NCBI GenBank assembly: GCA_039969155.1
Contig: JBDVOJ010000108.1
Span: forward strand, 29,238-93,237
Direction: 5' to 3'
Origin: GCA-002733465 sp039969155
GTDB lineage: Bacteria > Pseudomonadota > Gammaproteobacteria > Enterobacterales > Kangiellaceae
Length of the DNA: 64,000 nt
In this document: piece by piece, positions 51,293 to 60,098 of the stretch
Position numbering within the stretch: the first letter of the stretch is position 1
How the letters are laid out: each line of letters opens with the position of its first letter
The notes under the pieces: model-generated
Database searches by the model: none
What the model was told of the DNA's origin: nothing
Seen by the model: only the letters and a program-made list of their open reading frames with translations
Translations under genes and position numbers: made by a program

Positions 51293-51643
51293 ATGCCCAA
51301 TCAGCCGAGTGAGAAAGTAAAACGAATTTGGAAAACTGTTCAGGCCGTACCTTTCGGTAAGGTCGCCAGTTACGGACAAATCGCTGACTTAGCTGGTCTA
51401 CCGGGGCGAGCAAGATTGGTTGGAAAATCACTTGGTCTTGCACCCCATTCAATGCAACTTCCATGGTATAGGATTTTAAGAAGCAGCGGTCAACTGGCTT
51501 TTGAAAAGGGCAGTGCTCAAGCTGAAAAACAAAAAGGGTTATTACAGCAAGAAGAAGTGGTGGTTTTTAATAACCGAGTCAAGCTTAGAGATTTTGGCTG
51601 GCAGCCGGATTTGGCTGAGATGTTGATGAAGTTGGAGTATTAG
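51293..51643 (+). CDS. Alkyltransferase-like (ATL) DNA-repair protein
   Basis: The 116-residue protein has the MGMT DNA-binding domain (ASYGQIADLAGLPGRARLVG with the arginine finger). The active-site motif PCHR is replaced by PWYR at residues 57-60, so it cannot accept an alkyl group. ATL proteins bind O6-alkylguanine and hand the lesion to nucleotide excision repair. It follows the GST-like gene closely and may share its transcript. Confidence 0.9.
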   Translation: MPNQPSEKVKRIWKTVQAVPFGKVASYGQIADLAGLPGRARLVGKSLGLAPHSMQLPWYRILRSSGQLAFEKGSAQAEKQKGLLQQEEVVVFNNRVKLRDFGWQPDLAEMLMKLEY

Positions 51644-51649
51644 TGGAGA

Positions 51650-51800
51650 ATTGCGAGTCGCGGGTTGCGAGTGTCTAGTTGGGGGGCTACCAAATAGCGT
51701 CGTCGTGCCTCCTCGCTATGACAAGCACTGAATTGTCATTGCGAGCCAAGCGCGGCAATCCGGTTGAGGTAAAACGAGATAGCCACGTCGTACGGACTCA
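51650..51800. repeat. Dispersed extragenic repeat (REP/ERIC-like)
   Basis: This 150-base stretch contains GTCATTGCGAG and GCGCGGCAATCCGG, a GCCTCCTCGCTATGACAA block, and a GAGATAGCCACGTCG block. These are GC-rich inverted modules common as short palindromic repeats in many bacteria. Base composition differs from the surrounding genes. Only one copy is in the window, so its dispersal cannot be tested here. Confidence 0.6.
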
Positions 51801-51812
51801 CTAGTCCAGATT

Positions 51813-53060
51813 TTACCGAGCCGTTACTTTAACCCCATCACCAACATCGTTACCTGGATGAACAATAATCAAATCTCCTTCAATAAGTCCGTTGGTAACC
51901 TGAGCAATTCTATCGTTTCTTAAACCAATTTCGACTTTGGTTAGTTGAGCGATACCATCAACGACCTTAAAAACAGACCATTGTTCGTTTTCGCGAAAAA
52001 GTGCACTAATTGGCACTGTGACAACATTTTCAGCTTGGTCAATGATAATCTCCGCTTCGACTCTAAACGCATGACCTAGAGACTTCCATTTATCAATGCT
52101 ATCTGTGAAACGCAAAACCACATTGACTCGCTGCTCTTCTACTCCAAGTGCTGAAATTTTGGTAAAGCCTGCGGGCTCAATAAGTTTTACTTCGGTGTTA
52201 ATATTTTCGTTGCCACCCCAGCGGGTAATAAATGCTCGGTCGCCGACCTTAACTTGAACAGCATTGGTTGATAACAATTCGATAACGACTTCTAAATCTT
52301 CCGCATTACCTACTTCAACTAGCGGGGTGCCGACAGAGACAACACTCTCATTTTTATGAATAACCTTTAGCAGTTGTCCATCAACCGGTGAATAAATGCA
52401 TATCTGACAATCAGAAGCATTTGACGCTGTATCCTGACTGACGTCGGAAGGTTGTAGTAATCTGGCTTGAGCCGCTTCCAGCCGAGATTGCATGACTTGT
52501 AAGTTTGATTCAGCAGTTTCTAACTCTGCTCGAAGCGTTTTCAGTCTCAATTCTGCGCGTTCTAAATTTGCTTTAGAGACGGTATTGGTTTTGTATAGTT
52601 CCTGAGTTCGCTTGAAGTCTGCTAGGTCAAATTCTAAATTTGCTTTGACTTGTTTTACTCGGGCATTTGCCAAAGCTCGAGCTGCTCTAGCGCCTTCAAC
52701 ATCCGCTTTCGCTTGTGTTTCGGAACGACGATCTAAAAAACGCGGGTTGGCTGGATGCATATTAGCGATTACGGTTTTACCTGCAGTTACATGGTCACCA
52801 GCTTCGCTTTGGATTCGAGTGACTCTTCCTTCTATCGGTGCAGAAACGATGTAAATATCATGGATACGAGTTTTGCCTTCACCTTCAATTGTTACTACTA
52901 CATCTTGGCGATCAACTTGTGCCAGATCCACTCTTATGGGTTCAGGTAAGAATGCAAAAATCAATGCCGCGAACAGTGCCACGGCTAGTAAGATTTTTAG
53001 TATTCGTTTAGCTATTTTACCTTTTTGTCCAGGTGCTGTGATGTTTTGTTGATTAGGCAT
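51813..53060 (-). CDS. HlyD-type membrane fusion protein
   Basis: The 415-residue protein has one N-terminal membrane helix (about 22-42) and the fusion-protein layout: a first lipoyl half GRVTRIQSEAGDHVTAGKT, a long coiled coil (about 110-210) with NTVSKANLERAELRLKTLR, a second lipoyl half SPVDGQLLKVIHKNESVV and a beta-barrel. A CQIC pair in the middle is unusual. It is the last gene of the ABC-FtsX-HlyD export operon and would connect the ABC pump to an outer-membrane channel that is not encoded here. Confidence 0.9.
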   Translation of the reverse strand: MPNQQNITAPGQKGKIAKRILKILLAVALFAALIFAFLPEPIRVDLAQVDRQDVVVTIEGEGKTRIHDIYIVSAPIEGRVTRIQSEAGDHVTAGKTVIANMHPANPRFLDRRSETQAKADVEGARAARALANARVKQVKANLEFDLADFKRTQELYKTNTVSKANLERAELRLKTLRAELETAESNLQVMQSRLEAAQARLLQPSDVSQDTASNASDCQICIYSPVDGQLLKVIHKNESVVSVGTPLVEVGNAEDLEVVIELLSTNAVQVKVGDRAFITRWGGNENINTEVKLIEPAGFTKISALGVEEQRVNVVLRFTDSIDKWKSLGHAFRVEAEIIIDQAENVVTVPISALFRENEQWSVFKVVDGIAQLTKVEIGLRNDRIAQVTNGLIEGDLIIVHPGNDVGDGVKVTAR

Positions 53061-53062
53061 TT

Positions 53063-55429
53063 TTATTCAACTCCTTTTTGTGCGCTGACTAAATCAATAC
53101 TTTCGACTTGTCGCCAGACCAAATAAAATGAAATGAGTGCACTTATTAGAACGACCAATACTGAGTATCCGTAAGTGGAATTATTGATATAAAGTGGGAT
53201 TCGGAATAATTCAGTCTCTAAAGCGCTGCTCATAGCCTTAGAAAGGATAATCCCGAACCACAATCCAATGGGTAAAGACACTAGTGCTATAAATCCGAGC
53301 TCGCCAAATAAAATGTAGGCAACTTCTTTTCGTGTTAAACCCAATACCCGCAAACTTGCAAGCTCTCTAGCTCGCTCAGATAGGGCTATTCTCGCGGTGT
53401 TATAAATTACCCCAAAACTGATGATACTAGCGAAGAAGATATTGGTAGTGACCATTTTTAATAAATTTTCAGCCATAATCTCATCGAATATTCGGCGCAA
53501 AACCGAGACAATATTAAGCCCAACAATTTGTGGGATTTGTTTGAGCTGTTTAAAGAGCACTGCAGCGTAATTATCATCTATCTGAACGGAAACACCTGAA
53601 ATTTTAGGGGCTTCATCCAAGAGTTGATTAAGTGAATTAATATTGATGTAAGCACCAGTGCCAATGTATTCTTGAGTAAGAGCTACGACTGGAATTTGCA
53701 ATGTTGGACGTTTTCCCTCTAAAACCTCTACGGTCAATATCTCTCCAACCTTTATGTGTAGAATTTCCGCTAATTTAGCGCCCAATACTAAGCCTTTTTC
53801 GGGAAGTGTCACGGCTGCGAGATTTTCGTCAATGACTCGTCGTAAGTCGGGGTCAGTTCCGAGTCCGGTAATCGCTCCGCGCTTTTGGTAATGCTTGAAA
53901 ATTAAATTCGCAGGAACGTCCCGAAAGGCCTCGGTTTTGAGTACGCCAGGTAAGGAGCGTATTTCCTCTAACGCCTTCTTAGGTCTAGGTTCTACAAAAG
54001 TAAGGTTAAGATCTTCGCGTTGCGTTAACTCATATTGGACATTCACTAAATGTGTCATCGAGTCTTCTAAAAATAAACTAAAAACAAGAATTGCTGAGGC
54101 CATCGACATTCCGATTGCTGAGAGCATCGATCTAAATGGGCGCCTTTCAAGTTGACGGAGGACTATTCTGGATAAGAATGAAAGACGCCGATGTAACCCT
54201 AACTTTTCTAAAAAGGTTTTCTTATAGACTGGTGGACTAGCCGGTCGCATCGCCTCGGCAGGTGGTAGATTTGCCGCGTTTCTAATTGCTATCAATGTAC
54301 CAATCACAGCGGAAATGGCACAAGCAAAGACCGCAAATATCATCACCTCAGCTGAAAAACTAAATTTAAGTATAGGAAAGTGAAAAAATTTCGCATAGAG
54401 TTCGGTCATACCAACCCCCATCCAAATCCCTAGAATAATACCGACAACACCGCCGCAAGCGGTTATCACTAAAACCATTTTTAAGAAGTGTAATGATATA
54501 TCGAGGTCACTATAACCAACGGCTTTAAGCATACCGATTTGTTCTCGTTGAGTCGCTATTTGTCGAGACATAACCACGTTAACTAGAAAAGCTGCAACAC
54601 TTAAAAATATTATTGGCGCAAGCCACCCCAAACTAACCAATTGTTTAAATTCGTTTTCTACAAAAAAATTAGAGACTTGTTCATCGCGTCCAATAGCAAT
54701 GAGTCCACCATAAGGTTTAAGAATTTGATCGACTCGTTCTTTGACGGTTTCTTGTTTGGTATTTCTTTCTAGCTTTAAGGTCAAATCGTTAAATGCACCT
54801 TTCATGTTTACCGCGGCTTCTAACGAGCGTCGTCCCATAAAGAATATGCCGTAACGTTCACCATCCGGCATTAGTGCCCCCGGAGCAATGCTGTATATAT
54901 ACTCAGGCGAAAGTACAACGCCAACAACTTTTAGTTGCCTCTTAAAACCATTCATGATTACCGAGACTTTGTCGCCAAGAGCAAGCTGGTGCGCGATGTA
55001 AAAAGACTCATCGACAAGCACGGAATTTTCTTCATTGGGGTACAAGTACCGACCTGACCTTAAATAAACTTTGTTAAGTTTCGGCTCTCCTGAATCAGGA
55101 TAAGATATTAGTTTTCCGGTTGCTGGTTCATTCAACCCAGGCATTTGCAGGGTAATTCCAAACACAACTCTATGTTGGACACGTGCTACCCCAGGGATTT
55201 CTTGGATGCGTTTAGCAACACTTTGCGGTGCTCTCTTAAGTGATGCGAAGACGTCTGCAAATTGATAGTGGTCATAATAAGTATCGCGAGTGAGTTTGAG
55301 GCTATCTAATGCACCAAACATGATGATAAAGACCGCGATTCCGGCAGACATAACTAGACTAATCGCAACCATTTGGCCTTTGATATTCCAAGTATCTCTT
55401 AGCAGTTTTAAATTGAGCGCGCCAATCAT
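53063..55429 (-). CDS. ABC transporter permease, two-FtsX-domain type
   Basis: The 788-residue protein has a first FtsX module (helices about 20-40, 275-420), a linker, and a second FtsX module (helices about 440-460, 660-780). Each has a periplasmic MacB-PCD-like domain. REQIGMLKAVGYSDLDI and RELASLRVLGLTRKEV are the coupling helices. A single protein thus carries both halves. It is encoded between the ATPase (10-base gap) and the HlyD adaptor (2-base gap). The substrate is unknown; lipid or peptide export are the usual roles. Confidence 0.92.
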   Translation of the reverse strand: MIGALNLKLLRDTWNIKGQMVAISLVMSAGIAVFIIMFGALDSLKLTRDTYYDHYQFADVFASLKRAPQSVAKRIQEIPGVARVQHRVVFGITLQMPGLNEPATGKLISYPDSGEPKLNKVYLRSGRYLYPNEENSVLVDESFYIAHQLALGDKVSVIMNGFKRQLKVVGVVLSPEYIYSIAPGALMPDGERYGIFFMGRRSLEAAVNMKGAFNDLTLKLERNTKQETVKERVDQILKPYGGLIAIGRDEQVSNFFVENEFKQLVSLGWLAPIIFLSVAAFLVNVVMSRQIATQREQIGMLKAVGYSDLDISLHFLKMVLVITACGGVVGIILGIWMGVGMTELYAKFFHFPILKFSFSAEVMIFAVFACAISAVIGTLIAIRNAANLPPAEAMRPASPPVYKKTFLEKLGLHRRLSFLSRIVLRQLERRPFRSMLSAIGMSMASAILVFSLFLEDSMTHLVNVQYELTQREDLNLTFVEPRPKKALEEIRSLPGVLKTEAFRDVPANLIFKHYQKRGAITGLGTDPDLRRVIDENLAAVTLPEKGLVLGAKLAEILHIKVGEILTVEVLEGKRPTLQIPVVALTQEYIGTGAYININSLNQLLDEAPKISGVSVQIDDNYAAVLFKQLKQIPQIVGLNIVSVLRRIFDEIMAENLLKMVTTNIFFASIISFGVIYNTARIALSERARELASLRVLGLTRKEVAYILFGELGFIALVSLPIGLWFGIILSKAMSSALETELFRIPLYINNSTYGYSVLVVLISALISFYLVWRQVESIDLVSAQKGVE

Positions 55430-55439
55430 TGCAAAGGAC

Positions 55440-56174
55440 TCACCATTTTATTTCTTCCACAGATTTACGGACTTGGTTAACAACCACATTACTAACGTTG
55501 CCATCCGCAAAGTAGATAACGCGATGTGCTAATTCTGCGATCGACGCATTGTGAGTAATGATGATACAAGTGGTATTGAATTTTTGATTAACATCAAATA
55601 ATGCATTTAGTACAACCGCACCGGTTTCACTATCAAGCGCTCCAGTTGGTTCATCACAAAGTAGAACGTCGGGTTGCTTTGCTAAGGCTCGCGCAATAGC
55701 CACTCGTTGTTGTTCACCACCGGATAATTGAGAAGGAAAGTGATTTGCGCGATTGCCAAGTCCAACAAGGTTTAATGCCTCCAATGGGTCCATTGGATAA
55801 TTGGAGATCTCGGTAACTAGCGCTATATTTTCTAGTGCAGTTAAACTAGGAACTAGGTTGTAGGCTTGAAAAACGAATCCAATGTTATGTCGACGGTATA
55901 GTGTCAACTGTTGATTGGTTAAATTTGAAAGGTCTTTTCCGCGAAAATAGACTTGACCGATTGAGGGTGTGTCTAAGCCGCCGATTATATTCAGAAAAGT
56001 CGACTTGCCGCTTCCAGAAGGTCCTAAAAGGACAACCAATTCCCCGGTTGGGATTTCTATATTTACACCTCGAAGTGCATGAACTTCTGTTTCTCCTGAA
56101 AGGTAAATCTTTTTCAGGTTTTCCGTTTTGAAGCTATAGTCAAAGTGCCGATTTGGTTGCCGTGCTGGATCCAT
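55440..56174 (-). CDS. ABC transporter ATP-binding protein (MacB/LolD type)
   Basis: I start it at the ATG at 56174 (244 residues) because AAAGGAA stands eight bases before it; the ATG at 56207 lacks such a site and would add 11 residues. Walker A is GPSGSGKST, the signature LSGGEQQRVAIARAL, Walker B VLLCDEPTGALD and the H-loop ITHNAS. It energises the FtsX-type permease encoded downstream. The operon start is flanked by a palindromic candidate operator at 56293-56316. Confidence 0.94.
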   Translation of the reverse strand: MDPARQPNRHFDYSFKTENLKKIYLSGETEVHALRGVNIEIPTGELVVLLGPSGSGKSTFLNIIGGLDTPSIGQVYFRGKDLSNLTNQQLTLYRRHNIGFVFQAYNLVPSLTALENIALVTEISNYPMDPLEALNLVGLGNRANHFPSQLSGGEQQRVAIARALAKQPDVLLCDEPTGALDSETGAVVLNALFDVNQKFNTTCIIITHNASIAELAHRVIYFADGNVSNVVVNQVRKSVEEIKW

Positions 56175-56266
56175 TCTTAATTCCTTTGAATTTTCGCCTA
56201 TTTGCATGATCGAGCGGAACTCGACGAATTCAACTGAGGGTGTTGTTAATACTCCTATCTAGCTTA

Positions 56267-56295
56267 ATCTTAAAACTTATCATAAAGGCCTACAA
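56267..56295 (-). promoter_or_regulatory. Candidate promoter of the ABC export operon
   Basis: TTGTAG (56295-56290), a 17-base spacer and TAAGAT (56272-56267) on the minus strand. The -35 overlaps the left arm of the palindrome. Confidence 0.4.
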
Positions 56296-56316
56296 GTGAA
56301 ACAAGCGGTTCACTTG
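56293..56316. promoter_or_regulatory. Palindrome between divergent promoters (candidate TetR-type operator)
   Basis: CAAGTGAA and TTCACTTG are perfect eight-base arms around eight bases. The site touches the -35 of both the ABC operon (minus) and the AhpD-like gene (plus), so one repressor could shut both. The half-site AAGTGAAC-like sequence is common for TetR-family repressors. No TetR gene is in the window. Confidence 0.45.
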
Positions 56317-56342
56317 ATATCGATCAATCTGTACGATAGTGT
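56314..56342 (+). promoter_or_regulatory. Candidate promoter of the AhpD-like gene
   Basis: TTGATA (56314-56319), 17 bases, TAGTGT (56337-56342). The -35 overlaps the right arm of the palindrome. Confidence 0.35.
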
Positions 56343-56431
56343 AGGTTCAATCACTCTAAATAACTGCATCACTTCTTCTCTTGTGAGGCTAATTTCTAAA
56401 AACTCCATCGATTCGAAAAGGAATAAGCACT

Positions 56432-57037
56432 ATGTCTTGGATTAAAACCATTAGTTTTGAAAATGCCTCTGGCAAATTAAAGCAGCTATATCGACGAGTC
56501 GCAGGACCTAATGGCAAGATAGATCATATCTTAATGTCGCACAGCCTGCGTCCTCATACACTCGAAGGCCACATGAAGCTGTACAAGAATGTTTTGCACC
56601 ACAATGCTAACCAACACCCAAAATCTTTGTTAGAGGCTCTTGGTGTGTATGTTAGCATGCTTAACCAATGCGATTATTGCGTTGAGCATCATTACCAGGG
56701 ATTCCGTCGATTGATAGGAGATGATTCAAGGGCGAAAGCGGTTAGAAATGCGATGCAATCGGATCAGCTCGGTTCGGTATTTACTCCAGAAGAAAATTTG
56801 TTGTTTAACTATGCGAAAATCCTTACTCTACAACCCTACCAAGTAAGTAAAAGTCTTTTGAATTCGTTGAGAGAGGCTGGTTGGGATGATGGAAAAATTC
56901 TAGAAGCCAATCAAGTCATCGCCTATTTTAATTATGCCAACCGTACCGTCTTAGGGTTGGGCGTTGAACTCGAGCAAAGCGATATCGGTTTATCTCCTAA
57001 TGATAACGATGATGAAGATAATTGGGGACATAGTTAA
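56432..57037 (+). CDS. Carboxymuconolactone decarboxylase/AhpD-like peroxidase-related protein
   Basis: The 201-residue all-helical protein has the AhpD-type redox motif QCDYCVEHH (Cys80, Cys83, with His86/87) and the family pattern LLFNYAKILTLQPYQVSK. Such proteins reduce peroxides or disulfides in the cytoplasm. An acidic tail (NDNDDEDNW) ends the protein. It is divergent from the ABC export operon across a shared palindrome and convergent with the HxlR gene. Its partner reductase is not evident. Confidence 0.86.
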   Translation: MSWIKTISFENASGKLKQLYRRVAGPNGKIDHILMSHSLRPHTLEGHMKLYKNVLHHNANQHPKSLLEALGVYVSMLNQCDYCVEHHYQGFRRLIGDDSRAKAVRNAMQSDQLGSVFTPEENLLFNYAKILTLQPYQVSKSLLNSLREAGWDDGKILEANQVIAYFNYANRTVLGLGVELEQSDIGLSPNDNDDEDNWGHS

Positions 57038-57084
57038 GTGGATTAAGTCGAAGATATCTATCGCTAATTTAGCGGGCATTCCAA

Positions 57085-57765
57085 TTATTTCTTGGCAAAA
57101 GCGCTACGTTTTAGCCAATGATCGATTGTTGAAGCAAGAGTCTTGTCTCCCAGCAATACGATTTTCTTTTGATCAATTTCTGGTTGCATTTGACTGAGTC
57201 CGAGCCAAACAGAGGTTAGCGCTCTTAGATCGGCAGAGACACAAAGGTCAACATCAAAACCTGGATCTTTAGTGCATAAGTCGACGCTAAAACCTGGTTT
57301 AGCAATCAACCAATAATGACGTTTCTGTTTACTTAACTCTGGAAAGATAAATTGAATGATGGTTTTACATTTAGGAAGTCTGCTGGCTTCAATTTTTCGA
57401 CGAACATTCCACATTAGTAAGTGCGCATCAAGCTTTTCAAGTGTTACGTTGGCATCGACATTTTTGTGTGCCCATTGCCCTAAAGCAAAAACAATGGGCG
57501 ATAACTCTTGACCGACATCGGTAATCTTATAGTCGATATTACCGCTTTTAGAATTCTTCTCTCTGGTAATTAAGCCATTTTCTTCCATCCCTTTTAGGCG
57601 AGTCGATAATAGCGTTGGCGACATACCCGGAACGCCTCTTCTGATTTCATTAAAGCGACTAGAGCCAGACCACATCTCGCATAGAATAAGCAAAGTCCAC
57701 CGTGGTTCGAGTAACTCGCATGCTTTTGCGATAGGACAAAATTGGTTGTAGCTATGTTGTGTCAT
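57085..57765 (-). CDS. HxlR-family transcriptional regulator with an added C-terminal domain
   Basis: The first 100 residues are an HxlR winged helix (CPIAKACELLEPRWTLLIL, SRFNEIRRGVPGMSPTLLS and EENGLITREK). Cys10 is the conserved N-terminal cysteine that redox-sensing members (YodB, HypR, QsrR) oxidise. The last 110 residues are an SCP2-like domain, longer than usual HxlR proteins. It is divergent from the tautomerase gene, with a YodB-like operator between them, so autoregulation and control of the tautomerase by thiol or quinone stress are likely. Confidence 0.88.
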   Translation of the reverse strand: MTQHSYNQFCPIAKACELLEPRWTLLILCEMWSGSSRFNEIRRGVPGMSPTLLSTRLKGMEENGLITREKNSKSGNIDYKITDVGQELSPIVFALGQWAHKNVDANVTLEKLDAHLLMWNVRRKIEASRLPKCKTIIQFIFPELSKQKRHYWLIAKPGFSVDLCTKDPGFDVDLCVSADLRALTSVWLGLSQMQPEIDQKKIVLLGDKTLASTIDHWLKRSAFAKK

Positions 57766-57784
57766 AGGTCCTCCTTGTGCTGCT

Positions 57785-57801
57785 TACTCGTCAAACGAGT
57801 A
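57785..57801. promoter_or_regulatory. Short inverted repeat near the HxlR start
   Basis: TACTCG-TCAAA-CGAGTA is a perfect six-base inverted repeat 19 bases upstream of the HxlR start codon. It may be a second operator half or a leader hairpin. Confidence 0.35.
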
Positions 57802-57823
57802 TAAGCGTTGGTATTCGGTCAAT

Positions 57824-57844
57824 CTAGTACAGAAATAGTACTAG
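57824..57844. promoter_or_regulatory. YodB-like operator of the HxlR regulator
   Basis: CTAGTAC-AGAAATA-GTACTAG has perfect seven-base arms. On the minus strand it contains TACTATTTCTGTAC, close to the YodB/HypR box TACTATTTGTAAGTA. It lies between the divergent regulator and tautomerase genes. Confidence 0.55.
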
Positions 57845-57939
57845 GTTTAGTTCAGTTTCTACACTGGGAGGTTTCCGAGAGATCTCGCACCATAGCGTTT
57901 CAACTATACACCTAAAAACAAACGGATCGGAGAAAAGTT

Positions 57940-58155
57940 ATGCCACTAGTCAGTATTGAATTAATCGAAGGAGTGTTTAGCTCGGAGCAAAAGAAAGATA
58001 TGATCAAAAAAGTAACTGATACCATGGTATCCATAGAAGGCGAAAACCTTCGTCAAGTGACTTGGGTTAAAGTAAGTGAAATAAAGCAGGGTGACTGGGG
58101 GATTGGTGGGCAAACGCTGACCGCTAATGATGTTAAAGCAATGGCTAAAGGCTGA
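57940..58155 (+). CDS. 4-oxalocrotonate tautomerase-family enzyme
   Basis: The 71-residue protein begins MPLVSIEL, so removal of Met exposes the catalytic Pro1. It has the family's length and helix KKDMIKKVTDTMVSIEG followed by the strand QVTWVKVSEI. It would act on enol or quinone-like compounds. It is divergent from the HxlR regulator, and GGAGAA stands eight bases before its ATG. The exact substrate is unknown. Confidence 0.9.
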   Translation: MPLVSIELIEGVFSSEQKKDMIKKVTDTMVSIEGENLRQVTWVKVSEIKQGDWGIGGQTLTANDVKAMAKG

Positions 58156-58178
58156 TCTTATATTCTAGAACCCTAGGA

Positions 58179-58207
58179 GTTAAGCGAGTTATAATAACTC
58201 GCTTAAC
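58179..58207. terminator. Strong hairpin between the tautomerase and the serine hydrolase genes
   Basis: GTTAAGCGAGTTA and TAACTCGCTTAAC are perfect 13-base arms with a three-base loop. It lies 24 bases after the tautomerase stop in a convergent gap. The following T-run (GCATTTT) is interrupted, so it may act as a weak terminator for either strand. Confidence 0.6.
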
Positions 58208-58300
58208 TTGGTGCATTTTCCTTATCGATTTAGGATTAGCCAGAAACTCTCATATTAGTAATTTTCAGTTTAGAGACTCACTAGTTTATTTAGATAGGCT

Positions 58301-59806
58301 CTAATCCGATGCTTTCTCGAAATCCAGTCCAAAGAATTGCATCCTTTGTACTTTGCCATTAGAGCCGAGGTTAAAGTTTAGAGATGCACTAAAATGTAAA
58401 GTCTTGGACTTCATTTCAAAAGTATCGTAATGCCAATGGGATAGACTAAAATCGAGTCGTCCTGATTTTAGAATTAATTGATCATTCTTTAGAACCACCT
58501 GCATGTTCCCAAAGCTTTCGTTTGAATAGGTACCTGCGTATTGCTGTAGTGGAAGAGCGTGTAATTTCTCAGCTTGGCGAGATTCTTTAGCCTTTTTCTC
58601 TCTTTGTTTTGAATCTACTTTTTGTTTTTGATACAAATCAAAAACTGATTGATTCCAATCGATTGAATCTGCACCCGTTTGGCTATCCATGACATGCCAT
58701 AATAATGCATGACGAACTTCCGCATGATCGAGGTTGCCCAGAACAACCATCGCTTTGTTATTTTTTCTATCCAACCCTATGATTGCAATCAGACCAGATA
58801 AACTACCGGTATGAAAATCTATTTTTCGACCCTGGAAATCCTGTTGGAACCAGCCTAACCCATAAGTCGTCCAATTTGGATTGGTTAACTGGGTGGTTGG
58901 ATAAAAGTCACTCTTAGCAACAATCATTTGAGGTTCGAACATTTCCGCGATACTGGCTGGTGTAATCAGTTGTTTGCCGTTGGCAGTTTTTCCATTATTT
59001 AATAAGAATTGTGCCCATAGGCTCATGTCATGAATCGATGACCAGACACTTCCGGCGGCATTTGCTTCATCATCATCAAAATTCCAAGCCGTATCTTTCA
59101 CTTTATCATCTACCATAAAGTAAGGATAAACATGCTTTAAGTGACTGGCGATTTGTTGACGTGTTCCATAAGTCTCCTGCATACCGATCGGCAGCCATAA
59201 AGCGTCTGTCAAAAAGTGATCCCAGCGTTTCCCACTGACTCTTTGAATAATTTCGCCCGCGAGTTCATACATGGTATTTTGATAAATAAATCGGCTTCCA
59301 GTAGGCGCACTTGCTTCGACTGTACTGAGTTTTCGAATTTGCTCATTTAGAGGCATTTTTTGCAGAAACGCCCAGAGGTCTGTTGAAGGCATGCCGGTGC
59401 GGTGCGCTAATAAGTCACGAATGGTGATTTGTTGCGATAAGTGATTATCTTTGAAATGTAATTCTGGAATGTGTTTGATGACTAAGTCATCCAGTTGTAG
59501 TTTTTGTTGATCAACTAGAATAAGTATACCTGCAGCGACCATGGCTTTGGTTGTCGACATAATGCCAAAAAGAGTATGTTCGGTGATTTCATGGCCACCC
59601 TTGATTTTAGTTTTACCAAATCCCTTTTTAAAATCTACCTTGTCATCCGTCACTACTGAAACCGCAAGGGCAGGAATGTTCCATAGCTCCATTCCTCGTT
59701 CAACTTCTTTCTCAGTGAGTGATTTTGCAAGGATATTTTGCGAAAAAATGACGAACAATAGTGCGCTAACTAAAACAGTAAACACCTTTTTCTGTTGGTA
59801 AAACAT
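58301..59806 (-). CDS. Serine hydrolase of the class C beta-lactamase fold
   Basis: The 501-residue protein has a signal peptide ending near LAK (residue 28). The beta-lactamase domain carries the SxxK motif STTK (Ser84-Lys87) and the Tyr of YQNTMYELAG, and the third motif is HTG in FHTGSLSG. A C-terminal lipocalin-like domain (about 400-500) of DUF3471 type follows a short charged linker (KQREKKAKESRQ). Such enzymes are esterases or peptidases of the envelope more often than true lactamases. The gene stands alone. Confidence 0.9.
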   Translation of the reverse strand: MFYQQKKVFTVLVSALLFVIFSQNILAKSLTEKEVERGMELWNIPALAVSVVTDDKVDFKKGFGKTKIKGGHEITEHTLFGIMSTTKAMVAAGILILVDQQKLQLDDLVIKHIPELHFKDNHLSQQITIRDLLAHRTGMPSTDLWAFLQKMPLNEQIRKLSTVEASAPTGSRFIYQNTMYELAGEIIQRVSGKRWDHFLTDALWLPIGMQETYGTRQQIASHLKHVYPYFMVDDKVKDTAWNFDDDEANAAGSVWSSIHDMSLWAQFLLNNGKTANGKQLITPASIAEMFEPQMIVAKSDFYPTTQLTNPNWTTYGLGWFQQDFQGRKIDFHTGSLSGLIAIIGLDRKNNKAMVVLGNLDHAEVRHALLWHVMDSQTGADSIDWNQSVFDLYQKQKVDSKQREKKAKESRQAEKLHALPLQQYAGTYSNESFGNMQVVLKNDQLILKSGRLDFSLSHWHYDTFEMKSKTLHFSASLNFNLGSNGKVQRMQFFGLDFEKASD

Positions 59807-60098
59807 ACTAACTCCTTGAATGAAATTGTTATGATTATTTTATTTTTCTTATCACCACTCTATCATAATGGTTAATTATTGCCCACTTTAGCTAAAACGC
59901 ATTGATAGCTTTGATTAGGTCGATTGTTGGTTACGTCGCTCGAGGTTTGATTGAATCAATAAACAAATAGTAGAAAGCCCGTTACGCTAATAGCAAATAT
60001 AGTGGTACAGTAAGCAATCAATACGGTAATGATTAGTTCAATTTATCATCTACCTAATCACACTATTTTTACAAATAGTCAAAAACCAAAGAGTAAAT

